A stretch of DNA of 64,000 nt from Microvirga lotononidis (GTDB lineage: Bacteria; Pseudomonadota; Alphaproteobacteria; Rhizobiales; Beijerinckiaceae): NCBI RefSeq assembly GCF_034627025.1, contig NZ_CP141048.1, forward strand, positions 4,015,001-4,079,000. The letters run 5' to 3'. Below are positions 52,474 to 60,753 of this stretch, one piece after another. The notes beneath the pieces are model-generated. The model worked only from the letters and a program-made list of their open reading frames with translations. It did no database searches and was not told the origin of the DNA. The position numbers and the translations under genes are program-made. Position 1 is the first letter of the stretch. The number at the start of each line of letters is the position of its first letter.

Positions 52474-52917
52474 ATGATCGAAATCCGCCCCATCATCGAC
52501 AGCGACAGGGATTCCTGGCAGCCCCTCTGGCAAGGTTATCTGACGTTCTACAGATCATCCGTACCGCCTGAGGTCACGGATGCCACATGGCGCCGCTTCC
52601 TCGATCCTGCCGAGCCCGTGAACGCCCTCGTGGCGGTTGTCGACGGAAAGATCGTCGGCATCGTCCATTACCTCTATCACCGCTCCACCTGGACGGCGGC
52701 GGATTACTGTTATCTGCAGGATCTGTTCACGGCCGAGGAGGCGAGGGGCCGAGGCGTGGCGCGGGCCTTGATCGAAGCCGTCTACGAGAAGGCGAAGGCT
52801 CATGGGGCGAGCCGGGTCTACTGGCTGACCCATGAGACCAACACGACCGCCCAGGCACTCTATGACAAGGTCGCCGCCCGCAGCGGCTTCATCCAGTACC
52901 GCCACCTGTTGGGGTGA
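52474..52917 (+). CDS. GNAT family N-acetyltransferase
   Basis: 147 residues. The acetyl-CoA loop is EEARGRGVARALIEAVYEKA near residues 90-108, with VYWLTHETNTTAQALYDKVA, a common end of the domain in this sub-group. GAATCC..ATG at 52474. Substrate unknown. Flanked by family A repeats on both sides. Confidence 0.86.
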   Translation: MIEIRPIIDSDRDSWQPLWQGYLTFYRSSVPPEVTDATWRRFLDPAEPVNALVAVVDGKIVGIVHYLYHRSTWTAADYCYLQDLFTAEEARGRGVARALIEAVYEKAKAHGASRVYWLTHETNTTAQALYDKVAARSGFIQYRHLLG

Positions 52918-52933
52918 CGTTCTTCGCCACGAC

Positions 52934-53022
52934 GTCACTGCCGGCCTCGTGCCGGTGATCCCGATGCGGGAAAGCGCCGCGCCTCACACCATCGAGATCG
53001 CCGGCACAAGGCCGGCCATGAC
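52934..53022. repeat. Intergenic palindrome family A, well-formed copy
   Basis: 89 bases: CGTCACTGCCGGCCTCGTGC then CGGTGATCCCGAT, a middle GGGAAAGCGCCGCGCCTCAC, then ATCGCCGGCACAAGGCCGGCC and ATGAC. Confidence 0.75.
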
Positions 53023-53089
53023 AGTTGAGATGCGGCTGGGGTATTTTGCCAAGATGCTTTGACCACAATTCGGGGATAAGACTCCCGTT

Positions 53090-54901
53090 GTGACCGAATC
53101 ATCTCCTCTCCAGCTGCCGAAACCCTTTCTCGGCGTCAGCAATTCCGCCCTCGGGCGCACCTGGGTCGAGCGCTGCGATGCCGCCCAGGGGACGATCGCG
53201 CTCGCCATCGCCCAGACTCATGGCCTGCCGGACGTCCTCTCCCGGGTGCTGGCCGGGCGGGGTGTTGGCATCCATGAGACGGAACGCTTCCTGAACCCGC
53301 GCCTGCGGGACCTCATGCCGGATCCGCATGGGCTGACTGACATGGAAATTGCGGCCTCCCGGCTGGCCGATTCCGTGCAGCGCAACGAGAAGGTGGCGAT
53401 CTTCGGCGATTACGACGTGGATGGCGCCTGCAGCGCGGCGCTGCTGGCCGAATACCTGCGCGCCTGCGGGCTGGACTACGCCATCCACATCCCGGACCGG
53501 ATCACCGAGGGCTACGGCCCGAACGTGGATGCGATCCGGGCGCTGAAGCAGCAGGGCGCCGACCTTCTCGTGACCGTCGATTGCGGCACGGCCAGCATCG
53601 AACCTCTGGCGGAAGCGAAGCGGCTCGGTCTCGATCCCATCGTTCTCGATCACCATCAGGCGCCCGAGCAGCTGCCCGACGCGCGCGCCGTCGTGAACCC
53701 GAACCGGCAGGACGATCTCTCGGGCCTCGGCTATCTCTGCGCCGCCGGCGTGGTGTTCCTCTTCCTGGTCGCATTGAACCGGACGCTGCGCTCCCGCGGC
53801 TTCTTCCAGGGACGGGCGGAGCCGGACTTGATGGGGAGCCTCGATCTCGTCGCTCTTGCGACCGTGGCCGACGTGGTGCCGCTCATCGGCCTGAACCGGG
53901 CCTTCGTGCGGCAGGGCCTCGCCATCATGAAGAGCCGCCGCCGGGTGGGGCTGGCGGCGCTTCTCGATACGGCAGGCCTCGCGGGAGCGCCGGAAAGCTG
54001 GCATCTGGGCTATCTCGTCGGGCCGCGCATCAACGCGGGCGGACGCATCGGCGATGCGGCCTTGGGCTCGCGGCTCCTGCTGACCGAGGATCCGGTCCAG
54101 GCCGGGCGGCTCGCCGCCGAACTCGACAGGCTCAACCGCGAACGTCAGGCCATCGAGGTCGTGGCCGTCGCGGAAGCGGAGGCACAGGCCATGATGGCAC
54201 TGGAGCGGGTCCCCGACATGCCTGTTCTCGTGACGGCTTCCGCCGAGTGGCACCCGGGCGTGGTCGGCCTGATCTCCGCCCGCACCAAGGAGCGCTTCCG
54301 CCGTCCCGCCTTTGCCTTCACGTTGAACCCGGACGGCACGGCGACCGGCTCCGGTCGCTCGGTCCCCGGCGTGGATCTGGGCTACGCGGTGCGCGCCGCC
54401 GTCGATACGGGTATCGCCATCAAGGGCGGCGGTCATACCATGGCGGCCGGCGTGACGATCCAGGCCGTCGATCTGGAGCGGTTCCTCACCTTCGTCACCG
54501 ACAGGCTCACGGAGCCCGTGAGCACCATGCGCCTCAGGGACAACTTCGCCATCGACGCGACCCTGACGGCCGCAGGCGCCCAGCCGGCGGTGGTCGCGGC
54601 CCTGGAACGGGCAGGGCCGTTCGGCCAGGGCCAGCCGGAGCCGGTCTTCGTGTTCCCCCAGCATCGGCTCGTCGAAGCCCGCGAGGTAGGCAGTGGCGGT
54701 CATATGCGCGTGAAGCTCAGGGGCGGCGACGGCAGTGTCATCGGCGGAATCGCCTTCCGGGCTGCGGGCCAGCCCCTCGGCATCGCCCTGTCGCAGGCCA
54801 TGGGTAACACGCTCCATGTGGCCGGGACGCTCTCCATCGATCGTTGGGGCGGCAACGAGAAGGTCGAGGTGCGGATCATGGATGCCGCGAGGCCGGAATA
54901 A
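53090..54901 (+). CDS. recJ: Single-stranded-DNA-specific exonuclease RecJ
   Basis: 5'-3' ssDNA exonuclease of recombination and repair, 603 residues. DHH-domain metal motifs: AIFGDYDVDGACSAALLAEYL, VTVDCGTAS, IVLDHHQAPEQLPDARAVVNPN, followed by LATVADVVPLIGLNR. The DHHA1 domain shows KGGGHTMAAGVTI, and an OB-like C-terminus is present (QHRLVEAREVGSGGHMRVKLRGG). The start is GTG 53090 (VTESSPLQ). Confidence 0.96.
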   Translation: MTESSPLQLPKPFLGVSNSALGRTWVERCDAAQGTIALAIAQTHGLPDVLSRVLAGRGVGIHETERFLNPRLRDLMPDPHGLTDMEIAASRLADSVQRNEKVAIFGDYDVDGACSAALLAEYLRACGLDYAIHIPDRITEGYGPNVDAIRALKQQGADLLVTVDCGTASIEPLAEAKRLGLDPIVLDHHQAPEQLPDARAVVNPNRQDDLSGLGYLCAAGVVFLFLVALNRTLRSRGFFQGRAEPDLMGSLDLVALATVADVVPLIGLNRAFVRQGLAIMKSRRRVGLAALLDTAGLAGAPESWHLGYLVGPRINAGGRIGDAALGSRLLLTEDPVQAGRLAAELDRLNRERQAIEVVAVAEAEAQAMMALERVPDMPVLVTASAEWHPGVVGLISARTKERFRRPAFAFTLNPDGTATGSGRSVPGVDLGYAVRAAVDTGIAIKGGGHTMAAGVTIQAVDLERFLTFVTDRLTEPVSTMRLRDNFAIDATLTAAGAQPAVVAALERAGPFGQGQPEPVFVFPQHRLVEAREVGSGGHMRVKLRGGDGSVIGGIAFRAAGQPLGIALSQAMGNTLHVAGTLSIDRWGGNEKVEVRIMDAARPE

Positions 54902-54980
54902 TTCCAATCAGGCGCTTGCGATGCGTCACGAACCCATCTATAGGTTCGCCCACTTCGGAGGCACTGCCCCGAAGCAATGC

Positions 54981-55055
54981 GCGCCCTTCGTCTATCGGTT
55001 AGGACATCTGCCTTTCACGCAGGAAAGAGGGGTTCGACTCCCCTAGGGCGCGCCA
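54981..55055 (+). tRNA. tRNA-Glu (TTC)
   Basis: 75 bases with encoded CCA. Acceptor GCGCCCT / AGGGCGC, anticodon stem TCTGC / GCAGG with loop CTTTCAC (TTC at 55014-55016), T-arm with GGTTCGACTCC. Confidence 0.97.
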
Positions 55056-55142
55056 CTCTCCGATCCCCCGCATATAGCCGTCGACAGCCCAGAGGTTCGA
55101 TACCTCGCAGGTTCGATATTTCGCCCGTCGCAGCAGCCCGGC

Positions 55143-55445
55143 TCAGGCCGGATTGCCCTTGATCTTGGTGACCATTTCCCAATTGTTGCCGGCGGCGATG
55201 AGGCAGGCTTTGCCGTCCGGCATGGTCATCACCATGGTCCAGGTTCCGCCGGACGAGGCGAAGACTTCGAGCACCTGTCCGGGCTGGGCGAGACCGATGC
55301 CGACGGGGTCTTCCTTGTACTGATCGGCAAGCAGCTTCACGAGCTGTTCGCGCGGTCCGCAGGACGTTTGCGCGGTGGTTGGGGTGATTCCATACGCGGC
55401 GACCGCGCCGATGAGGGCGGCTAAGGCAAGAGGGCGACGGACCAT
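55143..55445 (-). CDS. Small secreted protein of unknown function
   Basis: 100 residues: a signal peptide (LALAALIGAVAAYGITPTTA), then a compact domain with two cysteines (TSCGPREQLVKLLADQYKEDPVGIG and DGKACLIAAGNNWEMV). A frequent type of small periplasmic protein in Rhizobiales; no function known to me. Confidence 0.7.
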   Translation of the reverse strand: MVRRPLALAALIGAVAAYGITPTTAQTSCGPREQLVKLLADQYKEDPVGIGLAQPGQVLEVFASSGGTWTMVMTMPDGKACLIAAGNNWEMVTKIKGNPA

Positions 55446-55663
55446 GACATGTCCCTGACGGTTGACCCGCTATTACCCTTGGCGTGCCAATCAACGCGCG
55501 CTCATGAAAAAAGCTCCATGGATCGGCCTCGGCCGCTACACTCTTGCGATGGGCGTCATCTTTTCAGGAAAATAGGTGTATAGGAGAAGGGTGGGTTCCT
55601 GATTGAACCTGCCGCCCGCAAGGGCGTTCTCTCCGCCAAACATCCATCTGAAGCTTGATCCCC

Positions 55664-55897
55664 ATGCCCCGCTATTTCTTCAACATCCGAGACGGCCACG
55701 ACCTCGACGAGGACGAGGAGGGAATCGAACTTCCCGACCTCGAAGCCGCCCGGGCCGAGGCCCTCGCTACCGTCGAGGAATTGCGGGATGAGTTGGCCGA
55801 TGCGGGGAATATCGAACTCGAGATCACCGACGAGACCGGCCGGCGCCTCCTGACCGTCCCGTTCTTCCGCGGCGGGCAGGGCGGACGCCGCCGCTGA
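55664..55897 (+). CDS. DUF6894 family protein
   Basis: 77 residues. The pattern MPRYFFNIRDGHDLDEDEEGIELPDLEAARAEALA matches DUF6894, small cytosolic proteins of unknown function that are abundant in Methylobacteriaceae and Bradyrhizobiaceae. The start at MPRYFF is conserved, so ATG 55655 is not used. Confidence 0.85.
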   Translation: MPRYFFNIRDGHDLDEDEEGIELPDLEAARAEALATVEELRDELADAGNIELEITDETGRRLLTVPFFRGGQGGRRR

Positions 55898-55901
55898 CCT
55901 G

Positions 55902-55934
55902 TAGAAAAGGAAAGGCCCGGCGCGAGGCCGGGCC
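55902..55934 (-). terminator. Terminator for the 55960-56214 gene
   Basis: Stem GGCCCGGC / GCCGGGCC with a 5-base loop. On the minus strand it is followed by TTTCCTTTTC. Confidence 0.75.
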
Positions 55935-55959
55935 CTGAATGGCGAGGAGCCGAGTGCGA

Positions 55960-56214
55960 TCAGCACTCGGTCTTCTTCTTGGTGGTCGTATCGCCGAACT
56001 CGTTCGTCTTCTGCTTGGTTTCCGTGGTGCAGCCCACCGAACCCGTGCTCGTGGTGACCGAGGTGGAGGACGTCGTGCTCGGCTCGGTCTTGCGCTCGAT
56101 GGTTGTCTGGCTACCCAGGATTCCCTCTTCCTTCTTGATGGTCGTGGTGGTGTCCTGAGCGATGGCGGCCGTGCTGAGAAGCGTGGCCGCAAGAAGCAGT
56201 ACCGTTTTCTTCAT
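55960..56214 (-). CDS. Small secreted Thr/Ser/Lys-rich protein
   Basis: 84 residues with a short signal peptide (KKTVLLLAATLLSTAAIA) and a low-complexity mature part rich in Thr, Ser, Lys and Glu, with cysteines at VGCTTE and at the extreme C-terminus (TEC). AAGGAG before the ATG at 56214 supports the start. No family recognised. Confidence 0.65.
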   Translation of the reverse strand: MKKTVLLLAATLLSTAAIAQDTTTTIKKEEGILGSQTTIERKTEPSTTSSTSVTTSTGSVGCTTETKQKTNEFGDTTTKKKTEC

Positions 56215-56307
56215 CGTGAACTCCTTGAACAAGCATTTCTCCCTGAGAACGGCTTTCGCTCCCAGGGGTTCCTGCTCAGGTCGCTCAGAATGAAAAGAGC
56301 CTGCGGA

Positions 56308-56919
56308 TCAGGCGGCTTTCAGAGCGCGCCAGGATTGGGCGAAATCACGGGCGTTGCGCCCGATCTCCTCGACGGTCATGGCAGGCGTGAAGAGAGCCGA
56401 GCCCAGGCCGAAGCCGTTTGCGCCGGCATCGACATAAGGCTTCATGTTGTCCGGCTTGATGCCGCCGACCGGCAGGACGAGCGCATCCTTCGGCAGAACG
56501 GCCCGCCACGCCTTCACGACACCAGGGGGAATGGCCTCAGCCGGGAAGATCTTGATGGCGTCCGCCCCTGCCTTGAGGGCAGCGAAAGCTTCCGTCGGGG
56601 TGGCGACGCCGGGGGTGCAGAGGAGGCGGTTCTTCTTGGCCGACCGGATCACGTCGAGATCCGCATGGGGCATGACGATGAGCTTGCCGCCCACGTCATG
56701 GACGCCTACGACCTGCTCCGGCTCAAGGACGGTTCCCGCGCCGACGAGCACGTCCTTCGGCATCGTCCTTGCCAGAATCTCGATGCTGCGGAAGGGCTCG
56801 GGCGAGTTCAGCGGCACCTCGATGATCCGGAAGCCGGCTTCTACCAGGGAAAAACCGACGGCTTCGGCATTTTCGGGCTTCAGGCCTCGCAGAATGGCGA
56901 CCAGAGGAAGATCGGTCAT
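56308..56919 (-). CDS. dgoA: 2-dehydro-3-deoxy-6-phosphogalactonate aldolase
   Basis: Class I aldolase of the KDPG/KDPGal family, 203 residues. VAILRGLKPENAEAVGFSLVEAGFRIIEVPLNSPEP is the N-terminal signature (conserved Glu), and GADAIKIFPAE contains the Schiff-base Lys; VLPVGGIKPDN follows. The RGLKPE form favours the galactonate branch (DgoA) over Eda. No galactonate kinase or dehydratase is next to it. Confidence 0.88.
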   Translation of the reverse strand: MTDLPLVAILRGLKPENAEAVGFSLVEAGFRIIEVPLNSPEPFRSIEILARTMPKDVLVGAGTVLEPEQVVGVHDVGGKLIVMPHADLDVIRSAKKNRLLCTPGVATPTEAFAALKAGADAIKIFPAEAIPPGVVKAWRAVLPKDALVLPVGGIKPDNMKPYVDAGANGFGLGSALFTPAMTVEEIGRNARDFAQSWRALKAA

Positions 56920-57024
56920 ATAATCCCGCAGCACAACAGCACCTCCAATCCCGCGCGAAAAGTCAGCTGCCCGAAAGGGCGCTCCCGACAGGCTGGTACT
57001 AGTTGGCAAAGGGCGAGGCCGGTT

Positions 57025-57309
57025 TCAACCTTTTGCCGCGTGGGACGGTAGAAATCGGACGAGATAGGAAACGGCACTGCGAAGCGTATCGCGCCCGTCC
57101 GCGCTGTTCTCAATGAACCAGTCCTCGAGCGCCGCCGCGGGATACAGCTCCTCCACGCCGGCGAAGAACTGCATCAGCTTGAGCGAATCGAACCCGAGGG
57201 TGTGGGTCAGGGACATATCCAAGCCGATTGTACTTCTGTTGTGCTCATTCAGAGCTCTGCAAAGCGCCGCGATGCTGTCGGCGACCTCTGTCTCCGAAAG
57301 AAGGCTCAC
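57025..57309 (-). CDS. Orphan acyl carrier protein
   Basis: 94 residues. The phosphopantetheine attachment site is LGFDSLKLMQFF with Ser42, followed by FAGVEELYPAAALEDWF, giving a four-helix carrier domain. The start is a GTG at 57309 with GAGGG upstream. The AT-rich region before it is a probable promoter. No ketosynthase, adenylation or acyltransferase gene is near, so the partner is unknown. It differs clearly from housekeeping AcpP (DSLDTVE) and from AcpXL. Confidence 0.75.
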   Translation of the reverse strand: MSLLSETEVADSIAALCRALNEHNRSTIGLDMSLTHTLGFDSLKLMQFFAGVEELYPAAALEDWFIENSADGRDTLRSAVSYLVRFLPSHAAKG

Positions 57310-57621
57310 TGATTTGGGTCCCTCGATAAGTGACGTAGAGTTACAATAGAACGCAACTGAAGCACAATATTGAAATGATATAAAAATGTTGAGAATGCCG
57401 TAGAGGCCTTCGACCGGTGCCCGGCAGGGTGCCGTTGATGGACGGCCCGCGGCAGCAGCACCGTCAACCTCCGGGCGATGGACCACAACCCTATGGCGAT
57501 CCGGTGCGGCTCGGCCTCATTCCTAATGTGGAATTGCAACGCTCATGCCTCGTAGGATAGAGACCTGACGATCCGTTGCCGGCCCCGGTACCGTTCTCAT
57601 GGGCCCTGTTCGAGCCGAACC
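57310..57621. other. Intergenic control region between the ACP and Lrp genes
   Basis: 312 bases between divergent genes. The half next to the ACP gene (57330-57400) is markedly AT-rich, with ATATTG and TATAAAAA elements on either strand, consistent with the ACP promoter. No coding frame is convincing. Confidence 0.5.
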
Positions 57622-58137
57622 ATGAAGCCGCCCTCGAAGCTGCTAAGCCGCAGCGTCAAACCCTCCCTCGACCGGATCGACCTGATGATCCTCGATGCGC
57701 TCCGCGATCACGGACGCATCACCTATCAGGCTTTGTCGGAGCGGGTAGGGCTCTCGGCCCGGCCCTGTCTCGAACGCGTGAGGCGTCTCGAACAGAAGGG
57801 CGTGATCCGGGGCTATACGGCCCTGATCGAGCCGTCCGCCCTCGGCCACGACATCATCGCGCTGGCCGGGATCAGCATGCGGGATCCTTCGACCGGGACG
57901 CGGCAACGTCTGGAGCGGGCACTAACAGCCAATCCTGCTGTGATCGAACTCCAGGTGGTCAACGGGGAATACGATTACATCGCCCGGATCGTGGCCCCGA
58001 CGCTCGCAGCATACGAAGCTCTCACGGAGGCCTATCTTGCGGATCCGGGGTTCGGAATCGGGCGCATCCACACGACCTTCGTGCTGAAGACCTTGAAGGA
58101 CTTCGAGGGCTTCCCCGTCCCGGACCGCCAGGATTGA
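57622..58137 (+). CDS. Lrp/AsnC family transcriptional regulator
   Basis: 171 residues. N-terminal winged helix (LDRIDLMILDALRDHGRITYQALSERVGLSARPCLERVRRLEQKGVIRGYTA) and a RAM/effector domain (IALAGISMR, NGEYDYIARI). It is immediately upstream, on the same strand, of ornithine aminotransferase and ureohydrolase genes, so it probably responds to arginine or ornithine and controls them, as such regulators do in other Alphaproteobacteria. Confidence 0.9.
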   Translation: MKPPSKLLSRSVKPSLDRIDLMILDALRDHGRITYQALSERVGLSARPCLERVRRLEQKGVIRGYTALIEPSALGHDIIALAGISMRDPSTGTRQRLERALTANPAVIELQVVNGEYDYIARIVAPTLAAYEALTEAYLADPGFGIGRIHTTFVLKTLKDFEGFPVPDRQD

Positions 58138-58236
58138 GCGCGCGCCTATCGTTGCGCGACAGAATCGGCTGAGGGAGTGCGGAGATTCAGCCTCGATCGG
58201 GGAGCTGAGCCCATAAGCTTATCCATGGAGGACCCC

Positions 58237-59436
58237 ATGGATTTCATTGCTCTCGAACGATCGGTCACGGCCGCCAATTACGATCCCTTGCCTGTCGTCC
58301 TGAGGGAGGCGAAGGGCGTCTGGGCCACCGACACGGACGGCCGGCGCTATCTGGACATGATGAGCGCCTATTCGGCCGTCAGCCTGGGCCATGGCCATCC
58401 GCGCATCCTGAACGCGATGATGGAGCAGGCGTCCAAACTCGCCGTCACCAGCCGCGCCTATCACACGGAACTGCTTGGCCCCTTCCTGGAGCGCCTCGTC
58501 CAGGTCACCGGCCTCGATATGGCGCTTCCCATGAATACGGGCGCGGAAGCCGTGGAGACCGCCATCAAGGCCGCCCGGCGCTGGGGCTATGCCAGGAAGG
58601 GGATCGCCAAGGATCAGGCGGAGATCATCGTCGCCAACAACAACTTCCATGGCCGCACGACCACCATCGTGGGCTTCTCATCCGACGAATCCTATCGCGA
58701 GGGCTTCGGTCCCTTCGCGGGCGGCTTCAAGCTCGTCCCGTTCGGAGATGCGGGCGCGGTCGAGGCGGCGATCACCGGCAACACCTGCGCGATCCTTATC
58801 GAGCCGATCCAGGGCGAGGCGGGCATCGTCCTGCCGCCTGACGGCTACCTGAAGGAGCTGCGCGCCATCTGCGACAGGCACAACGTGCTTCTGATCCTCG
58901 ACGAGGTGCAGTCCGGCCTCGGGCGCACGGGCCGCTGGTTCGCTCACCAGCACGAGAACATCAAGCCGGACGGATTGATCCTCGGCAAGGCGCTGGGCGG
59001 CGGCGTCTACCCGGTCTCGGCCTTCGTGGGCACCCACGACGTCATGGAGGTCTTCAATCCAGGCTCCCATGGTTCGACCTTCGGGGGCAATGCCCTGGCG
59101 GCCAGGATCGGCCTGGAGGCCCTGGCGGTGATCGAGGAGGAACATCTCGTCGAGCGCAGCGCCGAAATGGGCGGCTACCTCCAGGACCGCCTGCGCGCCA
59201 TGCGCAGCAACATCGTGAAGGAAGTGCGCGGCCGTGGGCTGTGGGTCGGCGTCGAGGTCGATGCCAACGTGGTTTCCGCGCGCGCGGTTTGCGATGCGCT
59301 GCTCGAAAACGGCGTCCTCTCGAAGGACACGCACGGAACGGTGCTGCGCTTCGCGCCGCCCCTCACCATCACTCGCGACGAGATCGATTGGGGGATGGAG
59401 CGGATCGAGCGGGTTTTTGCCCGCGCCGTTCATTGA
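58237..59436 (+). CDS. rocD: Ornithine aminotransferase
   Basis: Converts ornithine and 2-oxoglutarate to glutamate semialdehyde and glutamate. 399 residues, class III aminotransferase: SAYSAVSLGHGHPRIL, PMNTGAEAVETAIKAARRWGY, NFHGRTTTIVGFSSD, EPIQGEAGI, LILDEVQSGLGRTG and GLILGKALGGGVYPVSA (PLP Lys251). GGAGGACCCC before ATG 58237 decides the start. 18 bases ahead of the ureohydrolase gene. Confidence 0.95.
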   Translation: MDFIALERSVTAANYDPLPVVLREAKGVWATDTDGRRYLDMMSAYSAVSLGHGHPRILNAMMEQASKLAVTSRAYHTELLGPFLERLVQVTGLDMALPMNTGAEAVETAIKAARRWGYARKGIAKDQAEIIVANNNFHGRTTTIVGFSSDESYREGFGPFAGGFKLVPFGDAGAVEAAITGNTCAILIEPIQGEAGIVLPPDGYLKELRAICDRHNVLLILDEVQSGLGRTGRWFAHQHENIKPDGLILGKALGGGVYPVSAFVGTHDVMEVFNPGSHGSTFGGNALAARIGLEALAVIEEEHLVERSAEMGGYLQDRLRAMRSNIVKEVRGRGLWVGVEVDANVVSARAVCDALLENGVLSKDTHGTVLRFAPPLTITRDEIDWGMERIERVFARAVH

Positions 59437-59454
59437 TGCACGGGGAGACCATCG

Positions 59455-60495
59455 ATGGCACAGAACCTTAAGAAGATGAGCGAGCCCGTCTCCCGCGAAC
59501 AGCGGCTGGAAAACTACCAGCCCTTGTCCGGGATGGTGGTTCCGCGCTTCGCCGGCATCTCGACCTTCATGCGGCTGCCCTATCTCGCGCCCACGCAGGC
59601 CCCAGGCGAGATCGACATCGCGATCCTGGGCATTCCCTTCGACGGAGCGACCACCAACCGTCCAGGAACCCGCCTCGGCCCGCGTCAGGTGCGCGAGGCC
59701 TCCTCCCTGATGCGCCTCGTCAATTACGGAACGCTGGTCGCGCCGTACGAACTCTGCGCCTGCGCCGATGTGGGCGATGTTCCGGTCAATCCCATAGACG
59801 TGCAGGATACGCTGCGCCGCATCGAGGCAGAAGTCTCCTATCTCCACCAGGGCGGCGTGACGCCCCTCTCCATCGGCGGCGATCACATCATCTCATACCC
59901 GATCCTGCGGGCTCTCGCGGCCAAGAGCGGTCCTGTGGGCATGATCCATGTGGACGCGCACAGCGATACGGGCGACACCTATTTCGGCGGCCAGAAGCTC
60001 ACCCACGGGACACCGTTCCGTCGGGCCATCGAGGACGGCGTGCTCGATCCCAGGCGCATGGTGCAGATCGGGATCCGTGGCCATATGTATGCCGCCGACG
60101 AGCGCGAATGGGCGCTCGATCAGGGAATTCGCATCATCGACATGGAAGAGGTGGTGGAGAAGGGCATTCCCTACGCGATTGCCGAGGCGCGCCGGATCGT
60201 CGGGACGGACCCGACCTATTTCACCTTCGACATCGATTCCATCGATCCGGCCTTCGCGCCGGGCACCGGGACGCCGGAGATCGGCGGCTTTACGAGCCGG
60301 GAGGCGCTGCAACTCGTCCGCGGGTTCCGGCACCTGAATCTGATCGGCGCCGACATGGTCGAAGTGTCCCCGCCGCTCGATCAGTCCGGTGGCACCGCTC
60401 TGGTGGGAGCATCCATCGCGTTCGAACTCCTCTGCCTGCTGGCGGAGGCAAGGGCAGAGCGCGCCGCGAAGGAGACGCGGCTGAACGTGGTCTAA
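59455..60495 (+). CDS. Ureohydrolase (arginase/agmatinase family)
   Basis: 346 residues with the binuclear Mn2+ site of the family: SIGGDHIISYP, HVDAHSDTGDTYFGG and TFDIDSIDPAFAPGTGTPEIGG. Length and the PFDGATTNRPGTRLGPRQVRE block match agmatinase-like enzymes, which include guanidinobutyrase and some arginases. The tight linkage to rocD and an Lrp regulator favours arginase (arginine to ornithine and urea), but agmatinase cannot be excluded from sequence alone. Confidence 0.9.
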   Translation: MAQNLKKMSEPVSREQRLENYQPLSGMVVPRFAGISTFMRLPYLAPTQAPGEIDIAILGIPFDGATTNRPGTRLGPRQVREASSLMRLVNYGTLVAPYELCACADVGDVPVNPIDVQDTLRRIEAEVSYLHQGGVTPLSIGGDHIISYPILRALAAKSGPVGMIHVDAHSDTGDTYFGGQKLTHGTPFRRAIEDGVLDPRRMVQIGIRGHMYAADEREWALDQGIRIIDMEEVVEKGIPYAIAEARRIVGTDPTYFTFDIDSIDPAFAPGTGTPEIGGFTSREALQLVRGFRHLNLIGADMVEVSPPLDQSGGTALVGASIAFELLCLLAEARAERAAKETRLNVV

Positions 60496-60496
60496 A

Positions 60497-60540
60497 GCAT
60501 CGAACGCAAAAGTGGATGCCGGTTTTGCGTGAAAAGATGC
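60497..60540. repeat. Intergenic palindrome family B, unit 1
   Basis: Outer stem GCATC / GATGC and inner stem ACGCAAAA / TTTTGCGT around GTGGATGCCGG. The same layout as the unit at 48501. Confidence 0.72.
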
Positions 60541-60558
60541 AAAAAACAAAAGCTTAGA

Positions 60559-60592
60559 GCATCGCACGTGCGTTCGAATTCACGTCCGATGC
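60559..60592. repeat. Intergenic palindrome family B, unit 2
   Basis: Outer stem GCATCG / CGATGC and inner ACGTG / CACGT. Again the second unit of a tandem pair. Confidence 0.62.
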
Positions 60593-60616
60593 CCTAACGC
60601 TCACAACCCTTTGGCG

Positions 60617-60736
60617 CACCACGTCTCCATGTCATCTCCGGCCTTGTGCCGGTGATCCCGATCTGTAGAGCGCTGTTCCCTAAAGAAGCGGGCTGGCCGG
60701 GACACGTCGCCGATCCAGTCCGGCGGCTGCCATGAT
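60617..60736. repeat. Intergenic palindrome family A, degraded copy
   Basis: CACGTCTCCATGTCATCTCC, then GGCCTTGTGCCGGTGATCCCGAT, a middle segment, then GGGCTGGCCGGGACACG and a right arm that is disrupted. It fills the space up to the DUF1624 gene end. Confidence 0.55.
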
Positions 60737-60753
60737 GTATGTACAGCACTTCT

